From assembly GCA_913055635.1 (NCBI GenBank), contig CAJXLK010000001.1, positions 160,626 through 224,625 on the forward strand: a stretch of 64,000 nt of DNA. The letters run 5' to 3'. The notes below the pieces were generated by a model, which made no database searches, was not told the origin of the DNA, and worked only from the letters and a program-made list of their open reading frames with translations. The DNA is from an uncultured Bacteroidota bacterium (GTDB lineage: Bacteria > Bacteroidota > Bacteroidia > Bacteroidales > UBA12077). Shown here piece by piece: positions 1 to 8,509 of the stretch. How positions within the stretch are numbered: position 1 is the stretch's first letter; every line of letters begins with the position of its first letter. Both the position numbers and the translations under genes were made by a program.

Positions 1-230
1 TCTATATTACTTACCAGCCCTCCTTCCCCTACTGTATTGATGTGGGGTTGGATGGATCTCTTGTATGAATCCTCTCCGAAAAATTCGGATGCGGTTTTAT
101 GAATCAAATGGGTCTTTTTTACTTCAAAAATTTTCTCAAAACAGGGATTCAAAGATTTGATCCGGTGGTTTAAATCAAGGATCATGATGGGGAATGGGTA
201 CTTATTGATCTCTCCAAAGAGGGAATACAT
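1..230 (-). CDS. PAS-domain protein, N-terminal part (probable sensor kinase)
   Basis: An open frame of 76 codons starts with ATG at 228-230 and runs off the left edge. The translation reads like the beginning of a PAS sensor domain: PFPIMILDLNHRIKSLNPCF, followed by a typical helix and a GEDSYKR segment. In this phylum such an N-terminal PAS usually precedes a histidine kinase, but nothing past the PAS is visible here. The gene points away from the two kinase genes that follow, so the 231-808 gap is a divergent control region. An in-frame TTG six bases upstream is an alternative start. The PAS call is from pattern; the kinase part is inference. Confidence 0.6.
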   Translation of the reverse strand, partial: MYSLFGEINKYPFPIMILDLNHRIKSLNPCFEKIFEVKKTHLIHKTASEFFGEDSYKRSIQPHINTVGEGGLVSNI

Positions 231-808
231 TATCAATATGTTTTGATGTATAGGATGATATCGATTATAGGATGATATCGATGTAGATCATAAAAAACTG
301 TTAATTAAATGGTTAAATTACAAAGTTTGGTTTTACGGGCTACTTGGGGAAAATGTTATGTGACAAAGGTGTGACAGATAGATTTCTGTTGCCTTGTTGT
401 TGACAGAAATTTTTCTCTCAGTGATAATAATGGCAATAAAGATGATTATGTTAATTGTTTATTTGTATCCATCCGAGCAAGTACCCCTTGTGCAGTAAAA
501 AATTTTTTGGGGTGATAATTAAAGTCTGTCTATAAACTATAATATGTGAAAATACGTGACATCTAGCTTTGTATATTATAATCTGATTTTTATATTTGAT
601 CAAAAACGATGAAAGTAGACGTATTGAACATACATCAAAAATGCAAAATTTGTGTTTTTCTATGCCCTGAAAGCCTAGTTTTTTCAGGGATTTTGCCAAT
701 TTTTTAATGTGTTAAAGTAGAATTAAAATTATTAATAAATATGTTTAAAAACCAATTGATTTATATTTAAGTGACTATAAGATTAAAAACAACAGATAAA
801 TGGGGCAA
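231..808. other. Divergent intergenic region, AT-rich, with a short direct repeat
   Basis: No credible gene is visible. The stretch separates the leftward PAS gene from the rightward kinases and should hold both promoters. A 16-bp direct repeat (ataggatgatatcgat, at 250-265 and 267-282) lies just upstream of the PAS gene start. An 82-codon frame on the minus strand (451-699) is AT-rich, has no recognisable motif and is probably not translated. Confidence 0.5.
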
Positions 809-2053
809 ATGAAGGAAAAGAAGCATTCGAAAGTAAATATAAGGGAAAATAATACCACCAAACAAGTTAACATTGCTTCCGATCATAAACCAGAGATTGG
901 CAATGAAACAATTGAGAAATGGCAGTCATTGTTAGATTCAACTGCGAAACTGATGAATGTTCCTTCTGCTCTTATCATGAAGCTGAATGAGGAGACCATC
1001 GAAGTTTTTTTAAAAAGCCAGACAAAAGGAAATCCCTATAAAGTTGGAGGTAAAGAAGAACTTGTTTATGGATTATACTGTGAAACGGTTATTGGCAAAC
1101 AACAAAAACTTTTAGTAACCGATGCAACCAAAAGCAAACTCTGGAAGGACAACAATCCTGATGTAAATTTGAATATGATCTCTTATTTAGGGATGCCTTT
1201 AAATTTCCCAGATGGAGAAGTATTTGGTACGGTTTGCGTATTAGACAATAAGGAAAATCATTACAGTGAACTGTACGAAGAATTATTGGATAAGGTCAAA
1301 AAGCATATTGAGACAGATTTAAGCTTGCTCCTGTCCAATCAAGAATTAGAAGAAAAAAACCAACAACTGGAACGATCCAACGAGATAAAATCGAAATTTT
1401 TGTCGCTTATATCTCACGATATTAGGGGATCAGTCTCATCAATGGATAATTTCTTAAAGATAATGCTTTCAAAATTCCATACATATGATAAAAATGAATT
1501 GAAGGAAAAGACAAAAACATTGTCAGTAACGTCCAATTCAATCTATCAGACCCTTCAAAATTTACTTACATGGTCAAAGAATGATTTGCTGGAGTTAAAA
1601 CCCCAAAAGAAACAGGTAGAGCTTATTCCTCTTATAGAGAAGATTTTGGATTTACTGAAACCAAAGATTGAATTAAAAGAATTGGAGGTGAACACGGATT
1701 ACCCTTCTGAGCGGATTCTTGTTTATGCTGATCCCAATATGCTGGAGACTGCATTGCGAAACATTATTTCCAATGCTATAAAGTTTAATGAATCTAATGG
1801 GAAAGTATTCATTGGGGTTTTCGAAATACAAAAAGGAACAGAAATTGAAATTGAGGACACGGGAATTGGCATGGATGAAAATACGATCAACAAATTATTT
1901 GCTTATAATCATTCCAAGGGCGTGGATAATGGAGAAGAAGGAAGTTCAGGTTTGGGACTTCTCTTAAGCAAAGAATTTCTTGATAAAAATGATGCAACAG
2001 TAAAGGTTTCGAGTCAGTTGGGAGAAGGTACCAGGTTTACCATAAGGATTTGA
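809..2053 (+). CDS. Cytoplasmic GAF-domain sensor histidine kinase (copy 1)
   Basis: This is a soluble orphan sensor kinase of 414 residues. A GAF-type ligand domain spans roughly residues 35-170, then a short coiled coil leads to the dimerisation/phosphoacceptor helix with SHDIRG (His near 203). The ATPase domain has N-box LRNIISNAIKFN, G1 DTGIGM and G2 SGLGLLLSKEF. There is no signal peptide or membrane segment, so the signal is cytoplasmic. The start at 809 was chosen over 800 because MKEKKHSKV aligns with the start of the paralogue that follows. The H-box lacks the usual proline after the His. No response regulator lies nearby, so the output partner is unknown. Confidence 0.88.
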   Translation: MKEKKHSKVNIRENNTTKQVNIASDHKPEIGNETIEKWQSLLDSTAKLMNVPSALIMKLNEETIEVFLKSQTKGNPYKVGGKEELVYGLYCETVIGKQQKLLVTDATKSKLWKDNNPDVNLNMISYLGMPLNFPDGEVFGTVCVLDNKENHYSELYEELLDKVKKHIETDLSLLLSNQELEEKNQQLERSNEIKSKFLSLISHDIRGSVSSMDNFLKIMLSKFHTYDKNELKEKTKTLSVTSNSIYQTLQNLLTWSKNDLLELKPQKKQVELIPLIEKILDLLKPKIELKELEVNTDYPSERILVYADPNMLETALRNIISNAIKFNESNGKVFIGVFEIQKGTEIEIEDTGIGMDENTINKLFAYNHSKGVDNGEEGSSGLGLLLSKEFLDKNDATVKVSSQLGEGTRFTIRI

Positions 2054-2210
2054 TTTTAATAGATAGAGTGAGCTAAATCACTGGAAATTTTTTGTTTTCC
2101 TTAAAAATTTATAATCTATTTGTAGCTTCATTTCTTAGAAGAATCTATTGTCTTAACTGATGAATTTTCAATGTAAAATCATCATGAGAGAGAACTTCTA
2201 ATAAGTCCTT

Positions 2211-3449
2211 ATGACAGAAAGGAAATTTTCCAAAGTCACCATCAAAGAAACCAACGAAACCCAAAAGGTTCGTATTGGTTCGGATTTGAAGCCAGAAGTC
2301 AGCGATGAGCTGATTGAAAAGTGGCAATCCCTTTTAGACTTGACTGCCAGAATAATTGATGTTCCTTCTGCCTCGATTATTAAACTGCATGAAGATTATG
2401 TCGAGGTGTTTTTAAATAACCAAAATGTCGAGAATCCTTTCTATTCAGGTAAAAAGGTAGAGCTAATTTATGGGGTTTTTTGTGAAACCGTAATTGGTCA
2501 ACAAGATAAGTTATTGATTCCTGATGCCAGAAAGATTCCTATATGGAAAGATAATCTGGAAGTAGACCTGAACATGGTCTCCTATTTGGGGTTTCCCATT
2601 AATTATCCCGACGGGGAAGTGTTTGGTACTGTATGTGTGCATGATAACAAAGAGAACCACTACAGTGAATTCCATAAGGATTTAATGGATAAAATGAGAC
2701 AGCATATAGAGACCGATTTACAGCTTCTTGTTTCAAACCAGCAGTTGAAAAAACTCAATGCCACCAAAGACAAGTTTTTCTCAATTATAAGTCATGACCT
2801 GAAAAACCCTTTCAATTCATTGATTGGCACGAGTAGTTTGCTTATCGACAAAGCCGAACAATATTCACCCGAAAAGGTTCGTCATTTTGCCCAACAGATG
2901 CATGATTCTTCTCAAAACGCATACCATTTACTGGAGAACTTGTTGGAATGGGCAAGAATACAAAGGGGAGAGCTGGAGCCTGATCTGGAAAAAATCAATC
3001 CAAAGGGGGTAATCCATGAAGTAACGCAACAGAGTGAACCCATAGCCAATTCGAAAAACATCAATTTGCAAACAGCTTCTGAAGGAAATCACAGCGTTTT
3101 AGCTGACAGGGAAATGCTAAAGACCACATTGCGCAATCTGGTGACCAACGCTTTGAAATATACCCATCCCGAGGGAACTGTTATAATCAGTTACCAAAAG
3201 AATGAAGAACATCTTCAATTTACCGTATCAGATACGGGCATGGGTATCCCTCCAGAATATCTTGACGGGCTTTTTGAGATAGATTGTAAGCTTTCTCAGG
3301 AAGGAACAGAAAAAGAGAAGGGAACGGGATTGGGGTTGATCCTTTGCAAAGAGTTTGTGGAGAAGCATGGTGGTAAGATTTGGGTGAAAAGCGAGCTAGG
3401 AAAAGGCAGTGATTTTCATTTTACCATCCCACTGGTAAAAACAACTTAG
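2211..3449 (+). CDS. Cytoplasmic GAF-domain sensor histidine kinase (copy 2)
   Basis: A 412-residue paralogue of the preceding gene with the same architecture: N-terminal leader, GAF domain (about 30-165), phosphoacceptor helix with SHDLKNP (His195), N-box LRNLVTNALKY, DTGMGI and GTGLGLILCKEF. The two proteins align from the first residues through the GAF domain (shared KWQSLLD, ETVIG, DGEVFGTVCV, HIETDL). They diverge more in the kinase half, where this copy has the canonical H-box. They are separated by 157 bp and probably arose by tandem duplication. Heterodimerisation or division of signals is possible but is inference. Confidence 0.9.
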   Translation: MTERKFSKVTIKETNETQKVRIGSDLKPEVSDELIEKWQSLLDLTARIIDVPSASIIKLHEDYVEVFLNNQNVENPFYSGKKVELIYGVFCETVIGQQDKLLIPDARKIPIWKDNLEVDLNMVSYLGFPINYPDGEVFGTVCVHDNKENHYSEFHKDLMDKMRQHIETDLQLLVSNQQLKKLNATKDKFFSIISHDLKNPFNSLIGTSSLLIDKAEQYSPEKVRHFAQQMHDSSQNAYHLLENLLEWARIQRGELEPDLEKINPKGVIHEVTQQSEPIANSKNINLQTASEGNHSVLADREMLKTTLRNLVTNALKYTHPEGTVIISYQKNEEHLQFTVSDTGMGIPPEYLDGLFEIDCKLSQEGTEKEKGTGLGLILCKEFVEKHGGKIWVKSELGKGSDFHFTIPLVKTT

Positions 3450-3461
3450 GGTGAGATCACC

Positions 3462-3569
3462 CAAATTTTCTCATCAGGTATTTCTAGGCCATTGATTCTC
3501 TTTGTACAGGGCTTTTGTTTCATCGTAGACCTTTTCAAATTTTCTCATCAGGTATTTCTAGGCCATTGA
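3462..3569. repeat. 34-bp perfect direct repeat, 74-bp period
   Basis: Two identical 34-bp copies lie at 3462-3495 and 3536-3569, just after the stop codon of the second kinase. Each contains ctcatcaggtatttctaggc. The 40-bp spacer is unique. No coding or terminator structure explains the copies. Confidence 0.85.
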
Positions 3570-3661
3570 ATCAATTCTGTGTACTATTCGGCGGATTGCT
3601 GTAAACAGTAACTTTGAACCACCAATTTTTCGCAATCGGATTTCACCAGTTTGGAAAAAAT

Positions 3662-3694
3662 AAAAAACCCTCTAACTTTATGTGAGTTAGAGGG
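3662..3694 (-). terminator. Intrinsic terminator after tRNA-Leu
   Basis: A perfect 10-bp stem (ccctctaact pairing with agttagaggg) and a 7-nt loop are followed on the minus strand by six T. It lies just past the 3' end of the leftward tRNA. The plus strand also has T5 after the stem, so it may end rightward transcripts from the kinase genes too. Confidence 0.85.
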
Positions 3695-3703
3695 CTTTTT
3701 CTG

Positions 3704-3788
3704 TGCCCAGGACTGGAATCGAACCAGCACTCTCGCAATGAGAACATGGCCCTCAACCATGCGCGTCTACCAATTCCGCCACCTGGGC
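3704..3788 (-). tRNA. tRNA-Leu (anticodon GAG)
   Basis: The minus strand folds as an 85-nt class II tRNA. The acceptor stem is GCCCAGG/CCTGGGC with discriminator A, the D-arm has GGCGGAATTGGTAGACGC, and the anticodon stem CATGG/CCATG encloses loop TTGAGGG, giving GAG. A long variable arm and the TTCGATTCC T-loop follow. CCA is not encoded. A leucine tRNA is expected to be class II, which fits. Confidence 0.95.
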
Positions 3789-3806
3789 ATCGTTGCTTGC
3801 GGGGTA

Positions 3807-3814
3807 CAAAAATA
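3807..3814 (-). promoter_or_regulatory. -7 element for tRNA-Leu
   Basis: Minus-strand TATTTTTG fits the Bacteroidota -7 consensus TAnnTTTG and lies 18 bp upstream of the tRNA 5' end. No clear -33 TTTG was found, so this is a partial match. Confidence 0.5.
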
Positions 3815-4130
3815 TAAATTTCCTGGAAAAATAAATATAAAATACCCCATTCTTTTGTTTAAAGCTTTCTAAAAGTGCCTTGCTTTATTATGACCCTCAA
3901 TGTCAATAGAAAAGATGAATCCCTTTGCCCCTTTTACTGTTTACACCCCCGTTTGTTTTTATCTATGATCCTGTTGTGGGGGTGGATCATAGCGGGGTGA
4001 CTGATCATTTTGCCCTTTGAGTTGTTATAGAATTATGGAGAAATGCATGGGTCAATATGTTCATTAACGGTTCTTATCCCATATCCAATTCGGAAAGCCT
4101 GTACTTTGTAACACTTTAAAGATTAACGTT
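3815..4130. other. Intergenic region without recognised features
   Basis: No gene, RNA or convincing hairpin seen between the tRNA promoter and the next start codon. It must contain the promoter for the membrane protein that follows. Confidence 0.4.
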
Positions 4131-4751
4131 ATGAAAACACGATGGCATCAAAAACCGGGTTTGACTGGTTTGTTGATTTTACTCCTGCTTGGCATACAGG
4201 AGGTTCATGCCCAGGAAACCCTGCCTTCTGCAGAAAAATGGGGGCAGGAGTTGGTTGATTTACAACAAAATGGCATGATGGTACTGGGCGCCTGGGCCCT
4301 CGGTAATTTTGCCGTTAGTGGTTATCAGATGACCCGTACCAGCGGCTCTTCTTATTATTTCCATCAGATGAACGTGTTTTGGAATTCGGTGAATGCTGCT
4401 ATAGCAGTGGGCGGATATCTGGGTGCCAGTCAACTGGAAATGCCCATGGGCTCATTTGATCTTTACCAGGAATACAGCAATTTCAGTAAGATTTTATTGT
4501 TGAATACCGGGTTGGATGTGGCTTACGTGATGACAGGTTTGTATCTGAAAGAGCGATCCAACCGGGGAAACAAACACCAAAAAAGGCTAAAAGGCTATGG
4601 CCATTCCCTGATGCTTCAGGGGGCTTTCCTGTTGGCTTTTGATCTGGTATTGGTCTTGCTCAATGAGCATCAGATGGGGCAAATGGCCTTCTCTGAAGAT
4701 CTTCAGCTTGCCCTGGGCCCCGGTGGTTTTCGTTTTGCCTGGCAGTTTTAG
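4131..4751 (+). CDS. Secreted/membrane protein of unknown function
   Basis: The 206-residue product has a clear signal peptide (GLLILLLLGIQEVHAQ, cleavage after the AQ near residue 28). Three or four hydrophobic stretches follow, around residues 50-65, 88-102, 120-137 and 160-180, so the body is probably an integral inner-membrane protein. It resembles small Bacteroidota-specific membrane proteins of unknown function. It ends in a phenylalanine after a short polar tail. It stands alone, and no function is assigned. Confidence 0.75.
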   Translation: MKTRWHQKPGLTGLLILLLLGIQEVHAQETLPSAEKWGQELVDLQQNGMMVLGAWALGNFAVSGYQMTRTSGSSYYFHQMNVFWNSVNAAIAVGGYLGASQLEMPMGSFDLYQEYSNFSKILLLNTGLDVAYVMTGLYLKERSNRGNKHQKRLKGYGHSLMLQGAFLLAFDLVLVLLNEHQMGQMAFSEDLQLALGPGGFRFAWQF

Positions 4752-4860
4752 GGTGTAAAATGATGGATTTATGGTTGATTGCCTACATCGTTGTTTTACC
4801 GAAACTGTTTGCCTGATTGGATCCCTGGCACGGGCGGTAACCTTGAGATAGCCCTGTCAT

Positions 4861-5547
4861 TCATTTTCCGGCCAATTGTTGGCGGACCTTTTCACTTTCC
4901 AGTTCGCGCAGTGCATGTGAGCCGATCCATCGGGCGGTTTTATGGTCGGAGTTGGCCAGTTCCCGGGAGAGGGCAGATGCTTTTTGGTGCAGGTTTTTAC
5001 TGCGTTTGCCCAGGGCCCGAAGCGCCCAGTTGACTGCTTTTTTTACAAAATTGCGGGGGTCGCAGGCTTCCCTGTGGATGTCGGCAAAAAAAACGGCCAG
5101 TTTTTCATCGGGAGCTTGTTTGTCGTGAACCGCCAGGGATACCATCAAAACGAAGCCGGCCCTTTTCACGAATTCTTCTTTGCGGTGGCTCCACTCACGG
5201 GCTTTTGAATAAGCCCCCGGCCATTTGTCAAACAGGTTGTTGCAGGCCTGATCGCAAAGATCCCATGAATCGATCTCTTCCACCCATTGGTCCATCTGCT
5301 TTTCTCCCAGCTGTTTTGGGTCTTCAATCAGTACAGCCAGGATGCGGGCTTCATGGATTCCGCTTTCCCAAAGTTCCAGGGCAAGGGGATGGTTCTTCCG
5401 GTGTTTCCGGGCAATCTGGCGCAATGTTTTGATGCTGATGCCCAGGGCACTGCAGGTGTTGATCCCGAAGCGGCCCATGCCTGAGCGGTTTTGATTGTTG
5501 GCCAGACCCTTTAGCTGGTTGATTACAGATTCAGCCTCACGGTTCAT
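4861..5547 (-). CDS. DNA alkylation repair protein, AlkD-like HEAT-repeat glycosylase
   Basis: A 228-residue all-helical protein of the AlkD/YhaZ DNA glycosylase family, which removes N3- and N7-alkylated purines. Visible family features are the N-terminal MGRFGIN segment, LALELWESGIHEARILA, the substrate-pocket segment DSWDLCDQACNNLFDK and the conserved DPRNFVKKAVNWALRALGKR helix. The ATG overlaps the stop of the upstream peptidase gene by 4 bp (ATGA), so translation is probably coupled. Length matches the family. Family assignment is firm; lesion specificity is not visible in sequence. Confidence 0.9.
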   Translation of the reverse strand: MNREAESVINQLKGLANNQNRSGMGRFGINTCSALGISIKTLRQIARKHRKNHPLALELWESGIHEARILAVLIEDPKQLGEKQMDQWVEEIDSWDLCDQACNNLFDKWPGAYSKAREWSHRKEEFVKRAGFVLMVSLAVHDKQAPDEKLAVFFADIHREACDPRNFVKKAVNWALRALGKRSKNLHQKASALSRELANSDHKTARWIGSHALRELESEKVRQQLAGK

Positions 5548-7013
5548 GGCTCCTGGTTGAGTTGTTCCCGGGCCAGGTCCAGGGCCCGTTGGCCAAGGCC
5601 TTCAACATTGACCGTGATGAAATGTTTGGCCATCCGCAGGTCCATCCGGTAAAGCCGCATGGCCCCCTGGTCGATTTCCTTTTGTTCGCGGATGATTTTG
5701 TCCTGGAACGCTTCCCAAACTCCCGGGAAAGTATCCCGGTATTTAAGCGGCTGATCATAATACATCCTCGATAAGTGGTGAAAAACCTGATAAGCTTTTT
5801 GTGCATCCGGGGTAGCCGCATCAAAGGGTTTGGGAATTTCTTTCAGGCCAAAATAAAAGGGGATATAGGGGGTGGTATTGGGGCTTCCCAGTCCGAGCCA
5901 GAGCACCCCACCCACGTTGGCGGGTAGTCCGTTGGTAAGCTGGGTGATGCTGGTATAGGCGGTTTGGGAAGAGGCAATGGCTTTTTCTTTTTGTGCCGAG
6001 GAATCTTGTTTCATTGTATCGTAAGGGGTGCCTTCATAGTGATCGCGCAGGGTGGTAATCAGGTTCCGCAGGGTGATCTTTTCCTGAGGCCGGACAAAAA
6101 GCGGATATGCTTCCTGGTCCGGGTTTACTTCGATGGAGGGTGCCAGGATTGAGGTGGCCCGCCAGATCCTTCGGGTTGTTGTGTATTTAGTGGACGAATC
6201 CTCAGCGACGCCTCCGCCGAAGGCTTCCGAAAAGTCGAAAATTTCTTTTTCCGGCTGATAGAGGTTATGGCTTTGGGCGAATTCAACCAACCCTTGTGAA
6301 GCCATAACTTCCGGGTCGTCCGGGTCGATATGGCCGATGCGGAAGGTGTTGGCCTGTACCCAGAAGGCATCGGAAGGGATTTGAACGGCAGCCCAGTGGT
6401 GGCCGGTGGCGGTTTCCATATACCAGAGCTCTTTCTTGTCGGCAATGGCTATCCCCATGGGCCGGGCAATGCCATATCTCTCAAACAGCCGCCCCAGCAC
6501 CTGAACCCCGTTCCTTGCCGAATGGGCCCTTTGAAGGGCAATGGGCAGGATGCCGGCCGGCGCCCCCGACCCAACCAGCGGATCGGCCTCGCGCGCACGC
6601 TCGTTCAAATCCTGATTCAAAGAAACCCAGCCCCCAATGGCTACCTGGTGCTCGTTGAGCCCTACCCCGGGATCCTCCTTGTAGCCGCCATCATGCTCCA
6701 AACTCATCCACCGATGAGTGATGTTGGTCTGGGCAAACGCCAGGCCGTTGGAATAAATGACCCTCTGCCCACTGTCATGCTCTGTCCGGGGATATTGACG
6801 TAAAAAATAGGACCCCCGCTCTTGTTGATCCTCATGGTTGTAAGCTACCATCACCGACCCGTCATCGGTGGCTGAACTTCCCACCAGGACCATAAAAGAC
6901 CCGCCTTCCCGGTTTGAATTAGCATCCTGGCCACTGGCAACATGACCCGCCAATAACAGCAATAACCCTGCCATTAGCCCCTTTATTGGTTCTACACAAA
7001 TATGCCTTGTCAT
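5544..7013 (-). CDS. Secreted dipeptidase of the C69 (PepDA-like) Ntn-hydrolase family
   Basis: A 489-residue product with signal peptide (GLMAGLLLLLAGHVASGQ), so it acts in the periplasm or outside. The start at 7013 is preferred over an upstream in-frame ATG at 7097 because it places the signal peptide at the N terminus. The N-terminal motif VLVGSSATDDGSVMVAYNHE matches the C69 pattern, and RRIWRATSILAPS and NVGGVLWLGLG are also family-like. C69 enzymes normally use a processed N-terminal Cys. Here the matching residue is Ser (GGSFMVLVG), and I see no cysteine in the mature chain. It could be a Ser-nucleophile variant or inactive. Confidence 0.82.
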   Translation of the reverse strand: MTRHICVEPIKGLMAGLLLLLAGHVASGQDANSNREGGSFMVLVGSSATDDGSVMVAYNHEDQQERGSYFLRQYPRTEHDSGQRVIYSNGLAFAQTNITHRWMSLEHDGGYKEDPGVGLNEHQVAIGGWVSLNQDLNERAREADPLVGSGAPAGILPIALQRAHSARNGVQVLGRLFERYGIARPMGIAIADKKELWYMETATGHHWAAVQIPSDAFWVQANTFRIGHIDPDDPEVMASQGLVEFAQSHNLYQPEKEIFDFSEAFGGGVAEDSSTKYTTTRRIWRATSILAPSIEVNPDQEAYPLFVRPQEKITLRNLITTLRDHYEGTPYDTMKQDSSAQKEKAIASSQTAYTSITQLTNGLPANVGGVLWLGLGSPNTTPYIPFYFGLKEIPKPFDAATPDAQKAYQVFHHLSRMYYDQPLKYRDTFPGVWEAFQDKIIREQKEIDQGAMRLYRMDLRMAKHFITVNVEGLGQRALDLAREQLNQEP

Positions 7014-7395
7014 AAATTTATATTTTATTGCATCATACAAATCCGAACGGCCGGTGGTTCGAAGATAAATCCACCCCCACACAATAAAAACAGCCATGCC
7101 GGCGTCTTATTTTATCCTTTTCTTCCGGTCGCATCCTTGCGTCTTATCTACAATGATAGTCAAAAATTATGAATAATTGAAATGTGCAGTTCAGCATTTA
7201 TTCATCAAATAATAAAATGATTAGCGAACTCAGGGGTGGATGTTTTCATCGAAATGAGTTACCTATTCATTCAATCATTGGTGAACTCAGGAAGTTGATG
7301 TTATACTTGATGGGTTTGAGTATGCATTATATACTATAATAAAATGATGGGCACGCTCGGGGTATTTTTGTCGTACCTTTGCTCAAATCTTAATT
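7014..7395. other. Divergent intergenic region
   Basis: Separates the leftward peptidase from a rightward unknown gene. An imperfect repeat is visible: gaactcagg followed a few bases later by gatgtt, near 7227 and near 7282. TACCTTTG at 7374-7381 and TATTTTTG at 7363-7370 both fit the -7 consensus and could drive the gene at 7396. No coding sequence seen. Confidence 0.45.
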
Positions 7396-7968
7396 ATGCA
7401 CACCATAGAACCGCATTACTCCTGGCGAGTTTACTACTGCGCAGAAACCGACGAACGTTCTCCCTTCTTCGGGCGGGAATACAGCGAGTTTTATTTTACC
7501 CATGCCATTTACGATCATTTTATCCACCCCCAATGGGATGATTTTGGCTCGGAAACCCTCTTTGTTAAAATTATCTATGCCGATTATCAAAGAGGTTTTG
7601 CAATTATTGAAATGTTAGGCGAATGGAACGACTGCCTCTTTAATGACATCATGTTTTTTAAGCGGAATGTGCTGGAAGTGCTGATGGAAAATGGCATCAA
7701 CCAGTTCATTCTGATCGGGGAGAATGTCTTTAACTTTCATTATGCGGATGATTCCTATTATGAAGAGTGGTTCGACGAGTTAGGCGACGGCTGGATTGTG
7801 GGGTTGAATTTCCGCGAACATGTCAAACAGGAGTTTTCCGGGGAAAACCTGGATGAATATATCGTATTTGGCGGAGATCTGGACCATTGGGATAACTGGC
7901 GAAGTTTGACCCCTTTGAAGTTATACCGCCAGATTGGCCATGAGGTGCAGCATCGGTTGAATCCCTAG
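7396..7968 (+). CDS. Conserved hypothetical protein, acidic, cytoplasmic
   Basis: A 190-residue protein without signal peptide or membrane segment. It is rich in aromatic and acidic residues (FNFHYADDSYYEEWFDEL, DLDHWDNWRSLTPLKLYRQI). Codon use and a clean start just downstream of -7-like elements suggest a real gene. I believe homologues occur widely in Bacteroidota as unannotated proteins, but I cannot name a domain. No neighbour gives a functional hint. Confidence 0.75.
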   Translation: MHTIEPHYSWRVYYCAETDERSPFFGREYSEFYFTHAIYDHFIHPQWDDFGSETLFVKIIYADYQRGFAIIEMLGEWNDCLFNDIMFFKRNVLEVLMENGINQFILIGENVFNFHYADDSYYEEWFDELGDGWIVGLNFREHVKQEFSGENLDEYIVFGGDLDHWDNWRSLTPLKLYRQIGHEVQHRLNP

Positions 7969-8509
7969 ATATTTTTCCCCACATCAAATATACCTTATCA
8001 TCAAAATGGCTTTGCCTTATTTGAATGGGGTTAGCCCAGCTCAGATTGCCAAACCACTCCCGGTTCATGCCACCTTGAAATTCTTCACCACTTGAAATTT
8101 TTCATCGCTTCCAATTTTCCACCATTTCCAATTTTCCACCATTTCAAAATTTCCACCCCTTCAAATTCTTTATCGCATCGAGTTTTGCCATGTTTCGATC
8201 TGCCCCCCAGTTCCATTACTTGTTTCACCATTTGGATTCTTTTCTCTGATCTATAAGTCAATTCGTCACATAGCTCTTTTTCGCCACAACAACTCTTTTA
8301 TCGCCTTGATTGTTTCAACCTTCCCATTCATGCATGGTTGCTTTTCGATTCGCCCTGGCCCATCAGGTTGGCTCCATGGGATCAGGGCAGGGGTCTTTCT
8401 AAAAAATTGAGGGCTCCTATGCGTTTGTGCTCAATTATTTATTACTTTAGATGCGCTAAACGAGTTTGATTGCAGGCCCAGCTGATTGTGAACCAGGCTG
8501 ATATTCTTT
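7969..8509. other. Intergenic region with degenerate 17-bp pyrimidine-rich repeats
   Basis: The 540-bp gap has no gene. Two perfect copies of a 17-mer (ccaattttccaccattt) lie at 8111-8127 and 8128-8144. Degraded versions continue on both sides (about 8085-8180, for example caaaatttccacccctt). The right end must hold the promoter of the SLC13 permease gene. Confidence 0.6.

Noticed and set aside
451-699. 82-codon minus-strand frame in the first intergenic region
   Set aside because: AT-rich, no motif, no ribosome site, in a region that must carry two promoters.
3651-3872. 73-codon frame across tRNA-Leu
   Set aside because: It is the reverse strand of the tRNA and its terminator.
7344-7541. 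65-codon plus-strand frame overlapping the start of the gene at 7396
   Set aside because: It lies in another frame of a better supported gene and has no recognisable motif.
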